DNA of 39,459 nucleotides from an uncultured Chitinophagaceae bacterium (GCA_937862815.1 CALMED010000042.1:1-39459), one strand, 5' to 3'; counted from the first letter of the stretch, positions 8,266 to 17,037 are shown. The notes: generated by a model not told the origin, from the letters alone. Made by a program: numbers and translations.

Positions 8266-9012
8266 ATGAAAATCATACCCCTCTCCGAAGGAAGATTTAC
8301 AGTAGATGCCACCAAGGTATTCGTTCCCTTTGATCCGGCCACCGATGACCTGAAAAGCCGGCCTGCCGGAAGCCTGCTCGTAGATATTCAACCTTTTGCA
8401 GTAGTTACAGAAAAAGATATCCTCGTGCTCGACACTGGTCTGGGCTTTGCAGAACCCGATGGTACCCCGCAACTGCATGCCAACCTCATACGGGCGGGTA
8501 TCCGGCCGGAGCAGGTGACCCGGGTGTTGCTCACTCACCTGCACCGCGATCATGCAGGTGGTATTGCCTTCCGGGATCCGGCACAGGGTGTTTCCGGGCT
8601 CAGTTTCCCTAACGCTACCTACGTGGTGAACCGGCAGGAGCTGGAAATTGCTCAAAGCGGGCTGTCCCGGTCCTATGCGGCCACCGATGTGGAAGCGCTG
8701 GTCAGCAGCGGGCAGTTGGACCTGGTTGAAAGTGAAGGCGAACTGGATGGGTACATTCAGTACAAGTGGACCGGGGGACACAGTCCCTGGCACCAGGTTT
8801 TCTGGATCCGTGAAAGGGGAGAAACTATTTTCTTTGGGGGGGATGTCGCTCCCCAATTGTTCCAGATGAAGACCCGCATTGTTACCCGCTACGATTTTGA
8901 CGGTAAGCTGGCCTCTCAGCTACGAACCCAATGGTGGCAGCAGGGTCAGGAAGAAAACTGGACCTTTCTCTTTTACCACGATTTGAAATCGCCCGTCTTT
9001 AAGCGGGCCTGA
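8266..9012 (+). CDS. MBL-fold metallo-hydrolase
   Basis: A 248-residue cytoplasmic hydrolase of the metallo-beta-lactamase superfamily. The zinc motif HLHRDH is intact (His91, His93, Asp95, His96), with a further conserved His in GGHSPWH near residue 171 and Asp in FFGGDVAPQ near 195. The residues ILVLDTGLGF upstream form the usual first strand and turn. Lactonases, glyoxalase II-like enzymes and phosphodiesterases share this architecture, and nothing here decides the substrate. It follows the small alpha-beta protein after only 20 bp, suggesting a two-gene unit. Confidence 0.88.
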   Translation: MKIIPLSEGRFTVDATKVFVPFDPATDDLKSRPAGSLLVDIQPFAVVTEKDILVLDTGLGFAEPDGTPQLHANLIRAGIRPEQVTRVLLTHLHRDHAGGIAFRDPAQGVSGLSFPNATYVVNRQELEIAQSGLSRSYAATDVEALVSSGQLDLVESEGELDGYIQYKWTGGHSPWHQVFWIRERGETIFFGGDVAPQLFQMKTRIVTRYDFDGKLASQLRTQWWQQGQEENWTFLFYHDLKSPVFKRA

Positions 9013-9113
9013 TTTCGTTGTAATCTTTTTTGCAGGCCACGTTGCGTCTTTACGTTATCCGCATGCATGGGACAAATGACTGGAGCAGATGTCTGTATAT
9101 GAGTGGAGCAGGG

Positions 9114-9148
9114 ATAAAAAAATAGGCCAACCCTGAAAAGGGTCGGCC
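9114..9148 (-). terminator. Intrinsic terminator of the ECF sigma operon
   Basis: Read on the minus strand, GGCC and ACCCT arms (9145-9148/9125-9128 and 9139-9143/9130-9134) form a ten-position stem with one mismatch and a 4-nt loop. The run TATTTTTTTAT (9124-9114) follows directly. It lies about 60 bp beyond the stop of the Spy-like gene. The plus-strand side lacks a T-run, so it serves the minus-strand operon. A plus-strand 17-codon frame at 9160-9213 starting MKNTYSQIYR is probably chance. The rest of 9013-9209 shows nothing recognisable. Confidence 0.75.
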
Positions 9149-9209
9149 GTTGCTAACCTATGAAAAACACCTATTCACAAATTTATAGAATAAAATTTTT
9201 ATTTTCCAA

Positions 9210-9638
9210 CTAATTTCTAGACCGGTGTTGCAACATTGGCCTGTTCGGTTGATTTTTTAACCGATTTAATAAAACACCCCTGAATTCCCGTTCGGCCTGG
9301 AAGAACTGATTCATACGCGGTTGTCCGATGACACCACTGAAACGCTCGCGGTATTTCTTACGTACATCCACCATTTTTTGTTCTGTATCCACCACATTCC
9401 GGTTCGGTCCCGGCCGGTTGTTTTGCATCACCTGGTGCATATCGCGCTTGTATTCATTGTACACCGGCCAGAACTTTTGCGCTTCCTCCGTGGTCAATTG
9501 CAGTTTACGGCTGATGAAGGCGATTTCAAGGGCCTGTATCTTTTCTTCCTGCCGGGTGTCGGGCTTCTGTTCCTGTGACCAGGCGGCCGGTACGAAGCCC
9601 GCCTGCAGCAAAAACATCCACACGATGATCTGTTTCAT
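9210..9638 (-). CDS. Spy/CpxP-like periplasmic protein of an ECF sigma operon
   Basis: A 142-residue exported protein: signal peptide at residues 1-21 (hydrophobic core, cleavage likely after AAWS or AWSQ), then a highly charged, almost all-helical body. The segment IAFISRKLQLTTEEAQKFWP and later YRERFSGVIGQPRMNQFFQA follow the LTxEEAxKFWPxYxE pattern seen in Bacteroidota proteins encoded beside ECF sigma factors and distantly like Spy/CpxP chaperones. It probably works in the periplasm as a stress sensor or chaperone for the upstream sigma/anti-sigma pair. It follows the anti-sigma gene by 18 bp and is followed by a terminator. Confidence 0.8.
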   Translation of the reverse strand: MKQIIVWMFLLQAGFVPAAWSQEQKPDTRQEEKIQALEIAFISRKLQLTTEEAQKFWPVYNEYKRDMHQVMQNNRPGPNRNVVDTEQKMVDVRKKYRERFSGVIGQPRMNQFFQAEREFRGVLLNRLKNQPNRPMLQHRSRN

Positions 9639-9656
9639 AAGAATTTCTTTACAGGG

Positions 9657-10415
9657 TTAATGAACTGTTTCAGGTTGTTCCAGCGTTTCCAGGTAGGAGT
9701 TGAGGAATTCCTCGTCCAGTAATTCTGCTTCAGCCGGCAGTTCTTCATCCTGCAGCAGGACGGCCATCAGCTCAGCATCTTCTTCGGGTGTAATGCTGAT
9801 AGATTGGAGATAATGCACAAGAGCGGTTGTTTCCACCTGGGCGAGCGCCTGGTCAAATGCATCGTTGTTGATAAGTTGTAAACCCATTGCTACAGGACTT
9901 TGATCTGTTACCGGGTTGCGCCCCAGGTAGAATGCGGCCGTTGCCAGCAACAGCAATACCGAGGCGGCTGCGGCAAAGCGCACCCAGGTACGCCGGCTGA
10001 AGAGGTTCACTACCCGCGCTTCCTGCCGGGGCGATCGCAGTTCATCCATCCATCTTTCGGGCAGCTGGTTGAAATAGCCATCGGGTACGCTGTAGGGCAG
10101 GCGCTTGCCCGCTTCCGCCAGCAGGGGGGAAAGGGAGCTGATTTCAGCGGCCACTTTCTGCTTCCGGATGGCGGCCAGCACCTGGCTGTCCAGGTTTTCA
10201 AAGTAACCATCGGGCACTGCCAGCGGGGGAATGGGGGCCGGGACAGACAGCAACGCTGCTGCTCTTTCTTCCTGCTCACGCACCTGCGAAAGGATGGCAC
10301 CGGGCAGGAGTTCAAAATAGCGTTCTTCTACCCCGTACGGCAACGGCACCTGTTGCAATAACAGGCTTGCTCCCGCTTCTTTCAACTCCTGTACTATTGT
10401 TACACGTTCGGTCAT
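9657..10415 (-). CDS. Probable membrane anti-sigma factor with VPDGYF repeats
   Basis: A 252-residue protein with one membrane helix at about residues 144-165 (WVRFAAAASVLLLLATAAFYLG). The N-terminal cytoplasmic half has three copies of a short motif: PYGVEERYFELL (27-38), LAVPDGYFENL (65-75) and PYSVPDGYFNQL (107-118). The periplasmic tail is acidic, with paired Glu and Asp residues. Topology and position directly downstream of the ECF sigma gene suggest an anti-sigma factor that holds the sigma at the membrane. It lacks a visible zinc-finger ZAS motif, so the mechanism differs from classic RsrA types. Function is inferred from context. Confidence 0.75.
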   Translation of the reverse strand: MTERVTIVQELKEAGASLLLQQVPLPYGVEERYFELLPGAILSQVREQEERAAALLSVPAPIPPLAVPDGYFENLDSQVLAAIRKQKVAAEISSLSPLLAEAGKRLPYSVPDGYFNQLPERWMDELRSPRQEARVVNLFSRRTWVRFAAAASVLLLLATAAFYLGRNPVTDQSPVAMGLQLINNDAFDQALAQVETTALVHYLQSISITPEEDAELMAVLLQDEELPAEAELLDEEFLNSYLETLEQPETVH

Positions 10416-10448
10416 TACGATTTATAGATGAAAATTCGGTTCCCGGGT

Positions 10449-10997
10449 TTAACGGTTGAGGATGTAATCTTCAATTTTTTTCACGGCATGATGATAACTC
10501 GCTTTTAAGGCCCCTTCGCTGGTGTCGAGCACCCGGCTCATTTCCTGGTAGGGCATCTCATCGTAGTACCGCAGGTTGAACACAATTCTTTGTTTTTCAG
10601 GTAGTTGCTGAATTGCAAGTTGAAGCTTCCATTCCAGTTTCGAGGCGTCAAAGTGCTTGTCGGCCCGGATGCTGTTGCCGAGGGATGCTGCTACGCTTTC
10701 CATGGACTGCACCGCCCGCCGCTTTTTCTGCTCCAGGAACGTGAGGCTTTCATTGGTGGCAATGCGGTACAGCCAGGTGTACAACTGGCTGTCTTCCCGG
10801 AACTGCTCCAGGCTGTTCCATACTTTGATGAAAAGGTTTTGCAGCACATCGTTGGCATCTTCGTGTTCCACCACCAGCCGCCGGATGTGCCAGTACAGTT
10901 TTTCCTGGTACTTGCGGATGATGCGGGTAAACGCCTGCTCCCGGGAAGCAGGTTCCCGGAACAGGAGCAGCAGTTCTTTGTCATCGGTTGAGGTCAT
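10449..10997 (-). CDS. ECF-family RNA polymerase sigma factor
   Basis: A 182-residue sigma-70 family member of the extracytoplasmic-function class. Region 2 spans about residues 15-85, with the core-binding and -10 recognition stretch NDVLQNLFIKVWNSLEQFR followed by LYTWLYRIATNESLTFLEQK. Region 4 spans ~125-180 with LPEKQRIVFNLRYYDEMPYQ and the helix-turn-helix ALKASYHHAVKKIEDYI. It heads a three-gene minus-strand operon with a presumed anti-sigma factor and a Spy-like periplasmic protein. Such cassettes usually autoregulate, but no matching promoter pair was identified upstream. Confidence 0.93.
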   Translation of the reverse strand: MTSTDDKELLLLFREPASREQAFTRIIRKYQEKLYWHIRRLVVEHEDANDVLQNLFIKVWNSLEQFREDSQLYTWLYRIATNESLTFLEQKKRRAVQSMESVAASLGNSIRADKHFDASKLEWKLQLAIQQLPEKQRIVFNLRYYDEMPYQEMSRVLDTSEGALKASYHHAVKKIEDYILNR

Positions 10998-11032
10998 GAA
11001 CAGGTATTACGGGTACAGCAGGGTATAAATTT

Positions 11033-11059
11033 AAAAAACCCACCGTATGGATGGGTTTT
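11033..11059 (-). terminator. Intrinsic terminator after transketolase subunit gene
   Basis: On the minus strand AAAACCCA (11059-11052) pairs with TGGGTTTT (11042-11035) around a 9-nt loop and ends in six T residues. It sits 20 bp beyond the transketolase stop and just before the ECF sigma gene, separating the two minus-strand transcription units. Confidence 0.75.
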
Positions 11060-11079
11060 CTTTCAAAAAGTTTAACCGG

Positions 11080-12036
11080 TTATTTCCGGGCCATTACTTT
11101 TTCAGCTGCTGCCACGATATGCTCCGGGCTGAGGCCGTATTTTTCCAGCAGTTCGGCGGGTTTACCACTTTCGCCAAATGAGTCCTGTACGCCCACGTAT
11201 TCGATGGGGGTGGGGAGGTGGCGGGCTGCTACCTGGGCAATGCTGTCGCCCAACCCGCCCAGTACGTTGTGTTCTTCGCAGGTAACGGCGCACCGGGTCT
11301 TGCGCAGAGAGGCGATGACAGCTTCCGTATCGAGCGGTTTAATGGTATGGATGTTGATCACTTCCGCGCTGATGCCTCTTTGCTGCAGGGTGATTCCGGC
11401 CTGTACCGCCTGCCACACGAGGTGACCGCAGGCAAAGAGAGTAACATCGGAGCCTTCGCTCAGCAGCTGGGCTTTACCGATGACAAAGTCTTCCGTCCGG
11501 GTGAAAATGGGCCATACCGGGCGGCCAAAGCGCAGGTACACGGGGCCCTGGTGGTTGGCAATGGCCCTGGTGGCGGCTTTGGTCTGGTTGTAATCGGCGG
11601 GCACGATCACGGTCATGCCGGGGAGCATTTTCATCAGACCGATGTCTTCCAGGATCTGGTGGGTGGCGCCGTCTTCGCCCAGGGTGAGCCCTGCGTGACT
11701 GGCACAGATTTTTACGTTCTTCTCGCTGTAGGCGATGGATTGGCGGATCTGGTCGTATACGCGGCCGGTACTGAAGTTGGCAAAAGTGGTGGTATAAGGA
11801 ATCTTACCCCCTATGGTGAGGCCGGCAGCAATGCCCATCATGTTGGCTTCCGCAATACCGCATTGAATAAACCGGTCCGGAAACTCTTTCATGAACTGGT
11901 TGAGCTTCAGGGATCCGGCGAGATCGGCTGTCAGGGCAACGATATGGGGGTTGCTGCGGGCTGCTTCCACAATCCCGTCGCCAAAACCGCTGCGGGTGTC
12001 TTTTTGTCCGGTTACCTGTATGTCTTGTAAAGCCAT
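11080..12036 (-). CDS. Transketolase, C-terminal subunit
   Basis: A 318-residue protein corresponding to the second half of transketolase: the pyrimidine-binding domain (about 1-175) and the C-terminal domain (~190-318). RFIQCGIAEANMMGIAAGL carries the glutamate (in IAE) that activates thiamine diphosphate, and DGATHQ is the active-site block. The ATG at 12036 (MALQDIQVTG) is preferred over a frame extension to 12075, which adds non-family residues. Split transketolases need a separate N-terminal ThDP-binding subunit. That gene is normally adjacent but is absent here: galE lies immediately upstream and no other candidate occurs in the window. It would act in the non-oxidative pentose phosphate pathway. 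Confidence 0.9.
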   Translation of the reverse strand: MALQDIQVTGQKDTRSGFGDGIVEAARSNPHIVALTADLAGSLKLNQFMKEFPDRFIQCGIAEANMMGIAAGLTIGGKIPYTTTFANFSTGRVYDQIRQSIAYSEKNVKICASHAGLTLGEDGATHQILEDIGLMKMLPGMTVIVPADYNQTKAATRAIANHQGPVYLRFGRPVWPIFTRTEDFVIGKAQLLSEGSDVTLFACGHLVWQAVQAGITLQQRGISAEVINIHTIKPLDTEAVIASLRKTRCAVTCEEHNVLGGLGDSIAQVAARHLPTPIEYVGVQDSFGESGKPAELLEKYGLSPEHIVAAAEKVMARK

Positions 12037-12144
12037 GAGCACAAAGATTTGATGAGGTAAATTTTGGTGCTGCAAAGAAACGGCAAAGTTGCCAGTAACC
12101 CATCAAATTTAACAGGCAGAAGACTGTATTTCTGATCCTTTTCC

Positions 12145-13200
12145 TTAGTTCAGTCCCGCCTGCGGATTGTTGTAAAGGGCAGCGTCTTTTTTCAGTTGCA
12201 ACTCCCAGTTCCAGGCGGTACGCATCATGTCTTCCAGCGAGTGGGCGGGGTTCCAGCCCAGGTAGGCGCGGGCTTTGTCATTGTTGGCATAGATGGCCAC
12301 TACATCACCCGGTCGCCTTGGCCCGATTTCGTAATTTAATGGCACACCGCTTACGGCTTCAAAAGCCTGGATGGTTTCCAGTACGGTATAGCCGTTGCCG
12401 GTACCCAGGTTAAATACTTCACAGGCCGAGAAGTTTTTCTGCTGCAGCAGGTAGTCGAGTGCCAGGGTGTGCGCATGGGCCAGGTCACATACGTGAATGT
12501 AGTCCCGTATGCAGGAACCGTCGCGGGTGGGATAGTCGTTGCCGTGCACTGTCATCTTCGGCAGTTTGCCAATGGCCGTCTGCGTGATGGCTGGAACAAG
12601 GTTCTGCGGTTTGCCCACCGGCAGCTCGCCGATGAGTCCGCTGGGGTGAGCTCCCACCGGGTTGAAATACCGCAGAAGAATGGCTGTTGTGAGCAGGCTT
12701 TTGATGGTTTCGCTTACGATCTGTTCGCCCATCTGTTTGGTGTAGCCATAGGGACTTTCCGCGGGTTTGGGCGGGGTAACTTCTGTTACCGGGATCTGGT
12801 CGGGATTACCATAGACCGTGCAGGAAGACGAAAACACAAAATGGGGCACCCGGAAATCGGCCATGCACTTCAGGAGGTTGATGAGCGACACCAGGTTGTT
12901 TTCGAAATAGAGGAGGGGTTTTTCCACGCTTTCGCCAACGGCTTTATAGGCGGCAAAATGAATGATGCCGGCGATGTCGGGATTTTCCTGGAACACCGCG
13001 TAGGTTTCGTCGTAGTTACAAAGGTCTACTTTGTAGTTGCGCACGGGCCGGCCGGTTATTTTTTCCACCCCTTCCAGCATGCGGGGAGTGGAGCGTGACT
13101 GGTTATCAATGTTTACCACATCGTACCCGTTCTGCATAAGATCCACCATGGTGTGGGATCCAATATAGCCGCAGCCGCCGGTTACAAGAATTTTTTTCAT
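12145..13200 (-). CDS. galE: UDP-glucose 4-epimerase
   Basis: A 351-residue extended short-chain dehydrogenase that interconverts UDP-glucose and UDP-galactose, supplying galactosyl units for polysaccharide. The NAD-binding motif TGGCGYIGSH is at residues 7-16, the catalytic Ser/Thr region FSSSCTVYG near 120, and the YxxxK pair in YGYTKQMGEQ near 150. The GACHPSG-type block appears as FNPVGAHPSGLIGE. The start at 13200 gives MKKILVTGG. An in-frame extension to 13344 would put the nucleotide fold far inside and overlap rfbA. It follows rfbA by 22 bp, forming a sugar-nucleotide pair. Confidence 0.95.
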   Translation of the reverse strand: MKKILVTGGCGYIGSHTMVDLMQNGYDVVNIDNQSRSTPRMLEGVEKITGRPVRNYKVDLCNYDETYAVFQENPDIAGIIHFAAYKAVGESVEKPLLYFENNLVSLINLLKCMADFRVPHFVFSSSCTVYGNPDQIPVTEVTPPKPAESPYGYTKQMGEQIVSETIKSLLTTAILLRYFNPVGAHPSGLIGELPVGKPQNLVPAITQTAIGKLPKMTVHGNDYPTRDGSCIRDYIHVCDLAHAHTLALDYLLQQKNFSACEVFNLGTGNGYTVLETIQAFEAVSGVPLNYEIGPRRPGDVVAIYANNDKARAYLGWNPAHSLEDMMRTAWNWELQLKKDAALYNNPQAGLN

Positions 13201-13222
13201 AAGCGGGTATATTGATATGGTT

Positions 13223-14092
13223 TTATCTTTCGGTTTGCAGGAGTTCCACCAGGTATTGCCCGTAGCCGCTTTTAAGCAGGGGCTTTGCGAGTTCTTCCAG
13301 CTGGGCGGTGCTGATGAAGCCCCGCCGCCAGGCGATCTCTTCAATGCAGGCGATTTTTATACCCTGCCGTTGTTCAATCACCTGCACAAACTGGGAGGCC
13401 TGCATGAGGCTGTCGAAAGTGCCGGTGTCCAGCCAGGCTGTCCCCCGGTCCAGGATGGATACTTTGAGTTTGCCCTGTTTGAGGTATTCCTTGTTCACGT
13501 CCGTTATTTCATATTCGCCCCGCGGACTGGGTTGCAGTTTTTTGGCAATGTCCACTACGCTGTTATCGTAAAAATAGAGTCCGGGAACGGCGAAGTTGCT
13601 TTTCGGGTGTGCCGGCTTTTCTTCAATGCTGAGTACTTTCATCTCTTTGTCGAATTCCACAACCCCGTATCGTTCAGGATCGCTTACATGGTATGCATAG
13701 ATAATGCCGCCGTCGGGCTCCGTATTGGCCCGCAGGATGCGCCCCAGGCCAGTGCCGTAAAAGATGTTATCGCCCAGCACCAGCGCCACGCTGTCGTTTC
13801 CAATGAACTCCTCCCCAATAACGAAGGCCTGTGCAAGGCCGTTCGGAACGGCTTGTTCGGCATATGCAAAGCGTAGTCCCAGGCTCCTGCCATCTCCCAG
13901 CAGGCGCTTGAAGTTGGGCAGATCGTGGGGCGTGGAAATAATCAGGATTTCCCGGATATCGGCCATCATGAGGATGCTCAGCGGGTAGTAAATCATGGGC
14001 TTGTCGTAAATGGGCATGATTTGCTTGCTGATGGCAAAAGTGATGGGGTGCAGCCGGGTGCCGCTGCCGCCGGCAAGAATAATTCCTTTCAT
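13223..14092 (-). CDS. rfbA: Glucose-1-phosphate thymidylyltransferase
   Basis: RfbA makes dTDP-glucose from glucose-1-phosphate and dTTP, the entry to dTDP-rhamnose and related surface sugars. The 289-residue product matches family length. It begins [18 protein letters not shown] (nucleotide-binding loop), followed by [18 protein letters not shown] and [10 protein letters not shown] with the catalytic Asp. The C-terminus has [12 protein letters not shown], typical of the long RmlA form. The ATG at 14092 is chosen over the longer frame from 14194 because the conserved motif starts there. No rfbB, rfbC or rfbD is nearby; they would have to lie elsewhere. Confidence 0.95.
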   Translation of the reverse strand: MKGIILAGGSGTRLHPITFAISKQIMPIYDKPMIYYPLSILMMADIREILIISTPHDLPNFKRLLGDGRSLGLRFAYAEQAVPNGLAQAFVIGEEFIGNDSVALVLGDNIFYGTGLGRILRANTEPDGGIIYAYHVSDPERYGVVEFDKEMKVLSIEEKPAHPKSNFAVPGLYFYDNSVVDIAKKLQPSPRGEYEITDVNKEYLKQGKLKVSILDRGTAWLDTGTFDSLMQASQFVQVIEQRQGIKIACIEEIAWRRGFISTAQLEELAKPLLKSGYGQYLVELLQTER

Positions 14093-14237
14093 GGGTTTCA
14101 GTTTTTTACGGTTGCCGGTACATTGATTTTCCTTTTGCGGAGGTAGCACATGTGTCCGTATGCAGGATTGTTTCCACTGGCAGACCGGTAACAAAGATGT
14201 GGATTTCTGCTTACATATGCCAGCCCTTGCTGCAGGT

Positions 14238-15362
14238 TCAGAAGATCAGGTGGTAGATATAGTAGCAAAGACCCGCCAGCAGGCCACTCACGGGGATGGT
14301 GAGAATCCAGGCCCATACCAGGTTAACGGTCACGCCCCACCGTACGGCGCTGAGGCGCTTGGTGGCACCCACGCCAATGATGGAGCCGGTGATGGTATGG
14401 GTGGTGCTTACCGGGGCACCCAGGTTCGCAGCCGTAAAAAGGGTGATGGCGCCGGCTGTTTCAGCACAAACACCTTCCAACGGGGTCACTTTGGTGATTT
14501 TAGTGCCCATGGTCTTTACGATTTTCCAGCCCCCGCTCATCGTACCGAGGCCAATGGCTGTATAACAGGCCAGGGGTACCCAGTTGGGCATCTGGTCGAA
14601 GGTTTCAATTTGTCCACCTGCAATTAAAGCGGCCGTTATAATGCCCATCACTTTCTGAGCGTCGTTGCCCCCGTGCCCGATGCTGAAGGCGGCGGAGGAA
14701 ACAAGCTGCAATTGTTTGTACATATTGGCCGTGCGGTACGCCGTTTCCCCCTTGAAGTAATTGTAAAAATAAGAGGCCACGAACACCACCCCGATGAAGA
14801 GGAGCGCCCAGCGTTCAAAATCCTTTTTAAAGGGAATGAAGAGCACGCAAAGGGTTACCAGGCCTGTAATGATGCCGATTTTGATCCAGAATTTTTTCTG
14901 GATGGTGATGATGGTGATAAACATGGAAATGAGCATACCGATGAGCGGGGCCAGCACAATGAAGATGAGCGTTTTGTAGATCATGCTCTGGTCAATACTG
15001 TTAAACCCGGCATGGGCGATGGCGGCGCCGGCAAACCCACCGATCAGCGTGTGGGAGGACGAAGAGGGGATGCCGTACCACCAGGTAAGCAGGTTCCAGC
15101 TGATGGCGGCAATGAGCCCGCAAAGAACCACCGGCAGTGTGATAAACTCCTGGTGCACTGTTTTGGAAATGGTGTTGGCAACGGCGTGGTCGCTGAAAAT
15201 AAAGTAGGCTACAAAATTGAAGAAGGCGGCCCATACCACGGCCTGGAAGGGGGTGAGTACTTTCGTGGACACGATGGTGGCAATAGAATTGGCGGCATCG
15301 TGAAACCCGTTGATGTAATCAAACACCAGGGCCATGATGATGATTACGATGACTAAACTCAT
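14238..15362 (-). CDS. PiT-family inorganic phosphate transporter
   Basis: A 374-residue inner-membrane transporter that imports inorganic phosphate, probably as a metal-phosphate complex with protons. It has about ten membrane helices and the two inverted PiT signature repeats: [16 protein letters not shown] near residue 14 and, in the second half, [13 protein letters not shown] near 220, plus [16 protein letters not shown] near 320. It sits 25 bp after the DUF47 gene and is clearly co-transcribed with it, the usual arrangement for this low-affinity phosphate system. The DUF2490 protein and TonB receptor next door, with shared upstream motifs, suggest a phosphate theme. Confidence 0.94.
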   Translation of the reverse strand: MSLVIVIIIMALVFDYINGFHDAANSIATIVSTKVLTPFQAVVWAAFFNFVAYFIFSDHAVANTISKTVHQEFITLPVVLCGLIAAISWNLLTWWYGIPSSSSHTLIGGFAGAAIAHAGFNSIDQSMIYKTLIFIVLAPLIGMLISMFITIITIQKKFWIKIGIITGLVTLCVLFIPFKKDFERWALLFIGVVFVASYFYNYFKGETAYRTANMYKQLQLVSSAAFSIGHGGNDAQKVMGIITAALIAGGQIETFDQMPNWVPLACYTAIGLGTMSGGWKIVKTMGTKITKVTPLEGVCAETAGAITLFTAANLGAPVSTTHTITGSIIGVGATKRLSAVRWGVTVNLVWAWILTIPVSGLLAGLCYYIYHLIF

Positions 15363-15387
15363 ACTGCGTTGGTTGTGGCGGTGAGGG

Positions 15388-16038
15388 TCAGGCGTACTTT
15401 ACGATAATGGACTCGATTACATTGGCCGCGTCTTCGCATTTATCGGTGGCGATTTCCATCACCGTGAAAATCTCCCGTTTTTTAATGATTTCCCGGGCAT
15501 CCGTTTCGGTGGCAAAGAGGTTCAGAATAGCCGAATCAAATTCATCATCCGCCTGGTTTTCTATGCTGTTGATGCGCACCAGGGCATCGGTGATCTGGCG
15601 CATGTTTTTCATATTCCGCAGCTCAAAAATGGCATTTTTGATGTTGTCGGCGCCCAGTGCAATCAACTCCGCCATCTTCCGGAAATTCCCCTGCATGGGA
15701 TCCACCCGGTAAAAATTGATCTTTTTGGCGGAAGCGAAAATGTAGTCGGCAATATCGTCAAGCGAAGAGGCCAGGTAGTGAATGTCTTCGCGGTCAAAAG
15801 GGGTGATGAAGTTGCGGCTGAGTTCCGTGAATATCTTATGGGTGAGATCGTCGTTTTTGTGTTCGAGGTCTTCAATCTGCGAAATGAGTTGTTCCCGGAT
15901 TTCAAAGGAGGGCTCATTCACCACCTTTTTCAGCATTTGTCCCATTTCCACAACGGTTACCGAAACTTCTTCAAAAAGGGAATAAAAGACCCTGTCCTTG
16001 GGAAGGAACAGTTTCATGATTGAATTGAAAGCACTCAT
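15388..16038 (-). CDS. DUF47 (PhoU-like) partner of the PiT transporter
   Basis: A 216-residue all-helical cytoplasmic protein of the DUF47/TIGR00153 family, a PhoU-like regulator nearly always encoded beside PiT transporters. Characteristic segments are FLPKDRVFYSLFEE at the N-terminus, FITPFDREDIHYLASSLDDI near residue 80 (the metal-site helix with paired acidic residues) and IFTVMEIATDKCEDAANVIE near the end. It precedes the transporter gene and has its own -7 element just upstream. It probably modulates phosphate import; details for this organism are inference. Confidence 0.92.
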   Translation of the reverse strand: MSAFNSIMKLFLPKDRVFYSLFEEVSVTVVEMGQMLKKVVNEPSFEIREQLISQIEDLEHKNDDLTHKIFTELSRNFITPFDREDIHYLASSLDDIADYIFASAKKINFYRVDPMQGNFRKMAELIALGADNIKNAIFELRNMKNMRQITDALVRINSIENQADDEFDSAILNLFATETDAREIIKKREIFTVMEIATDKCEDAANVIESIIVKYA

Positions 16039-16055
16039 TCGTTTCCTGGTTTTTG

Positions 16056-16063
16056 CAAAAATA
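16056..16063 (-). promoter_or_regulatory. -7 element for the DUF47-PiT operon
   Basis: The minus strand reads TATTTTTG, a perfect TAnnTTTG, ending about 18 bp before the DUF47 start codon. This predicts a leader of roughly 12 nt. No clear TTG is seen at -33, as might be expected if an activator such as a PhoB-like regulator is needed. Confidence 0.55.
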
Positions 16064-16087
16064 GAGGCTCGCCTGCTGCCCTAAGCC

Positions 16088-16116
16088 ATTACGGGTTACT
16101 TAATAATTTCTTAACA
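16088..16116 (+). promoter_or_regulatory. Candidate Pho-box-like direct repeats (divergent region)
   Basis: Three heptamers start every 11 bp: ATTACGG (16088), CTTAATA (16099) and CTTAACA (16110), separated by 4-bp spacers. A 7+4 spacing is the architecture of PhoB/PhoP boxes, and the TTAACA core matches the Bacillus PhoP half-site. The site lies between the divergent DUF47-PiT and DUF2490 genes. Similar repeats precede the TonB receptor (17038-17066) and the response regulator (25355-25372). Binding is inferred only. Confidence 0.4.
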
Positions 16117-16184
16117 TTGGAAAAAGCTGCCTGATATTTTTTTATAAACATCTGATTTTGATTTATTTGCAACCAATTTCGCCA

Positions 16185-17009
16185 ATGAGTCCTGCTATGA
16201 AGCGAACCGGAAACAGAAGGAAGAAGACACAGCACGTAAAGCCCGGACATTTATTGGCCATGCAGGCGGGCTTTTTCAATCCGCGGCGGTATGTTGCAGC
16301 GCTTGTGGTGGTTTTTACATATATGGGGCATTCATCTTTTGCCCAACCATTTGACCTGGGCAGCTGGAACATTATGCACCTGCGCCATCATCTTACATCC
16401 AAATGGAGCTTATTTGGAGAAGCGCAGGTCCGCTCCCTGAAGTTTTACACTCATTTCCATTATTATGAGTACAAAGGTGGCGTTCATTACCGGGCCCGCC
16501 CCGGATTAACCCTTTCCCTTGGGCTGGGGGATTATGATACCTATGGGGAAGGCGGAAATTTTGTAGTACCCAAAAACAACGATGAACTGCGGATCTGGCC
16601 CCAATTAGCCCTGCAACAGTCAATCGGCCGCTTCCTGGTGGAGCAGCGCTACCGGGCCGAACTCCGGTTTACCAGCCAGGGTTATCGCAACCGGTTCCGT
16701 TACAGGGTGGGTTTATCGTATCCCTTTGGGAAAGAGCGGGAAGGTCAGCGGATTTTTGCACTGAACGCCAATAACGAGTTGTTTTTCACCGACCGGGAAC
16801 CCTATTTTGAACGGAACAGGATGTCGGTCTTTGTAACCTGGAAGGTTCAGCCGCAACTTGTTTTGCTGGCGGGGTACCTGCATCAGTTCGATTACCGCAT
16901 CAATGATGAAACCGGCCGCGACTTTTTACAGATAGGAGTTTTGGCAGAAACCTTCCGGAGAAAGCCGGTGCGGGAGCGATCCCCTAAAGACCACCGGATC
17001 CGGCTTTAG
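16185..17009 (+). CDS. DUF2490 family outer-membrane/secreted protein
   Basis: From the ATG at 16185 this is a 274-residue protein with a late hydrophobic export signal ending VVVFTYMGHSSFAQ. The mature part is rich in beta-strand and aromatic residues (WNIMHLRHHLTSKWSLFGEAQ, RFLVEQRYRAELRF, NRFRYRVGLSYPFG), as in the DUF2490 family of predicted small outer-membrane beta-barrels. The start is uncertain: ATGs at 16185, 16197 and 16260 are in frame, and the last gives the tidiest signal peptide (MQAGFFNPRRYVAAL). It is divergent from the phosphate transporter operon and shares the candidate Pho-type site. Its molecular function is unknown. Confidence 0.8.
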   Translation: MSPAMKRTGNRRKKTQHVKPGHLLAMQAGFFNPRRYVAALVVVFTYMGHSSFAQPFDLGSWNIMHLRHHLTSKWSLFGEAQVRSLKFYTHFHYYEYKGGVHYRARPGLTLSLGLGDYDTYGEGGNFVVPKNNDELRIWPQLALQQSIGRFLVEQRYRAELRFTSQGYRNRFRYRVGLSYPFGKEREGQRIFALNANNELFFTDREPYFERNRMSVFVTWKVQPQLVLLAGYLHQFDYRINDETGRDFLQIGVLAETFRRKPVRERSPKDHRIRL

Positions 17010-17037
17010 CGGGCTGCTTACCGGTTGGTAATATTTC

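Noticed and set aside
8246..9012. A specific lactonase (quorum-quenching) role for the MBL-fold protein
   Set aside because: The zinc motif is shared by many enzymes of the superfamily, and no substrate-defining motif or neighbour was seen.
9160..9213. A 17-residue plus-strand frame starting MKNTYSQIYR after the hairpin at 9125-9148
   Set aside because: It overlaps the 3' end of the Spy-like gene, has no promoter, and the hairpin upstream works as a terminator for the other strand. It could be the remnant of a lost gene start, but nothing supports that.
13201..13344. Upstream extension of galE
   Set aside because: It would place the nucleotide-binding fold 48 residues into the protein and overlap the coding sequence of rfbA.
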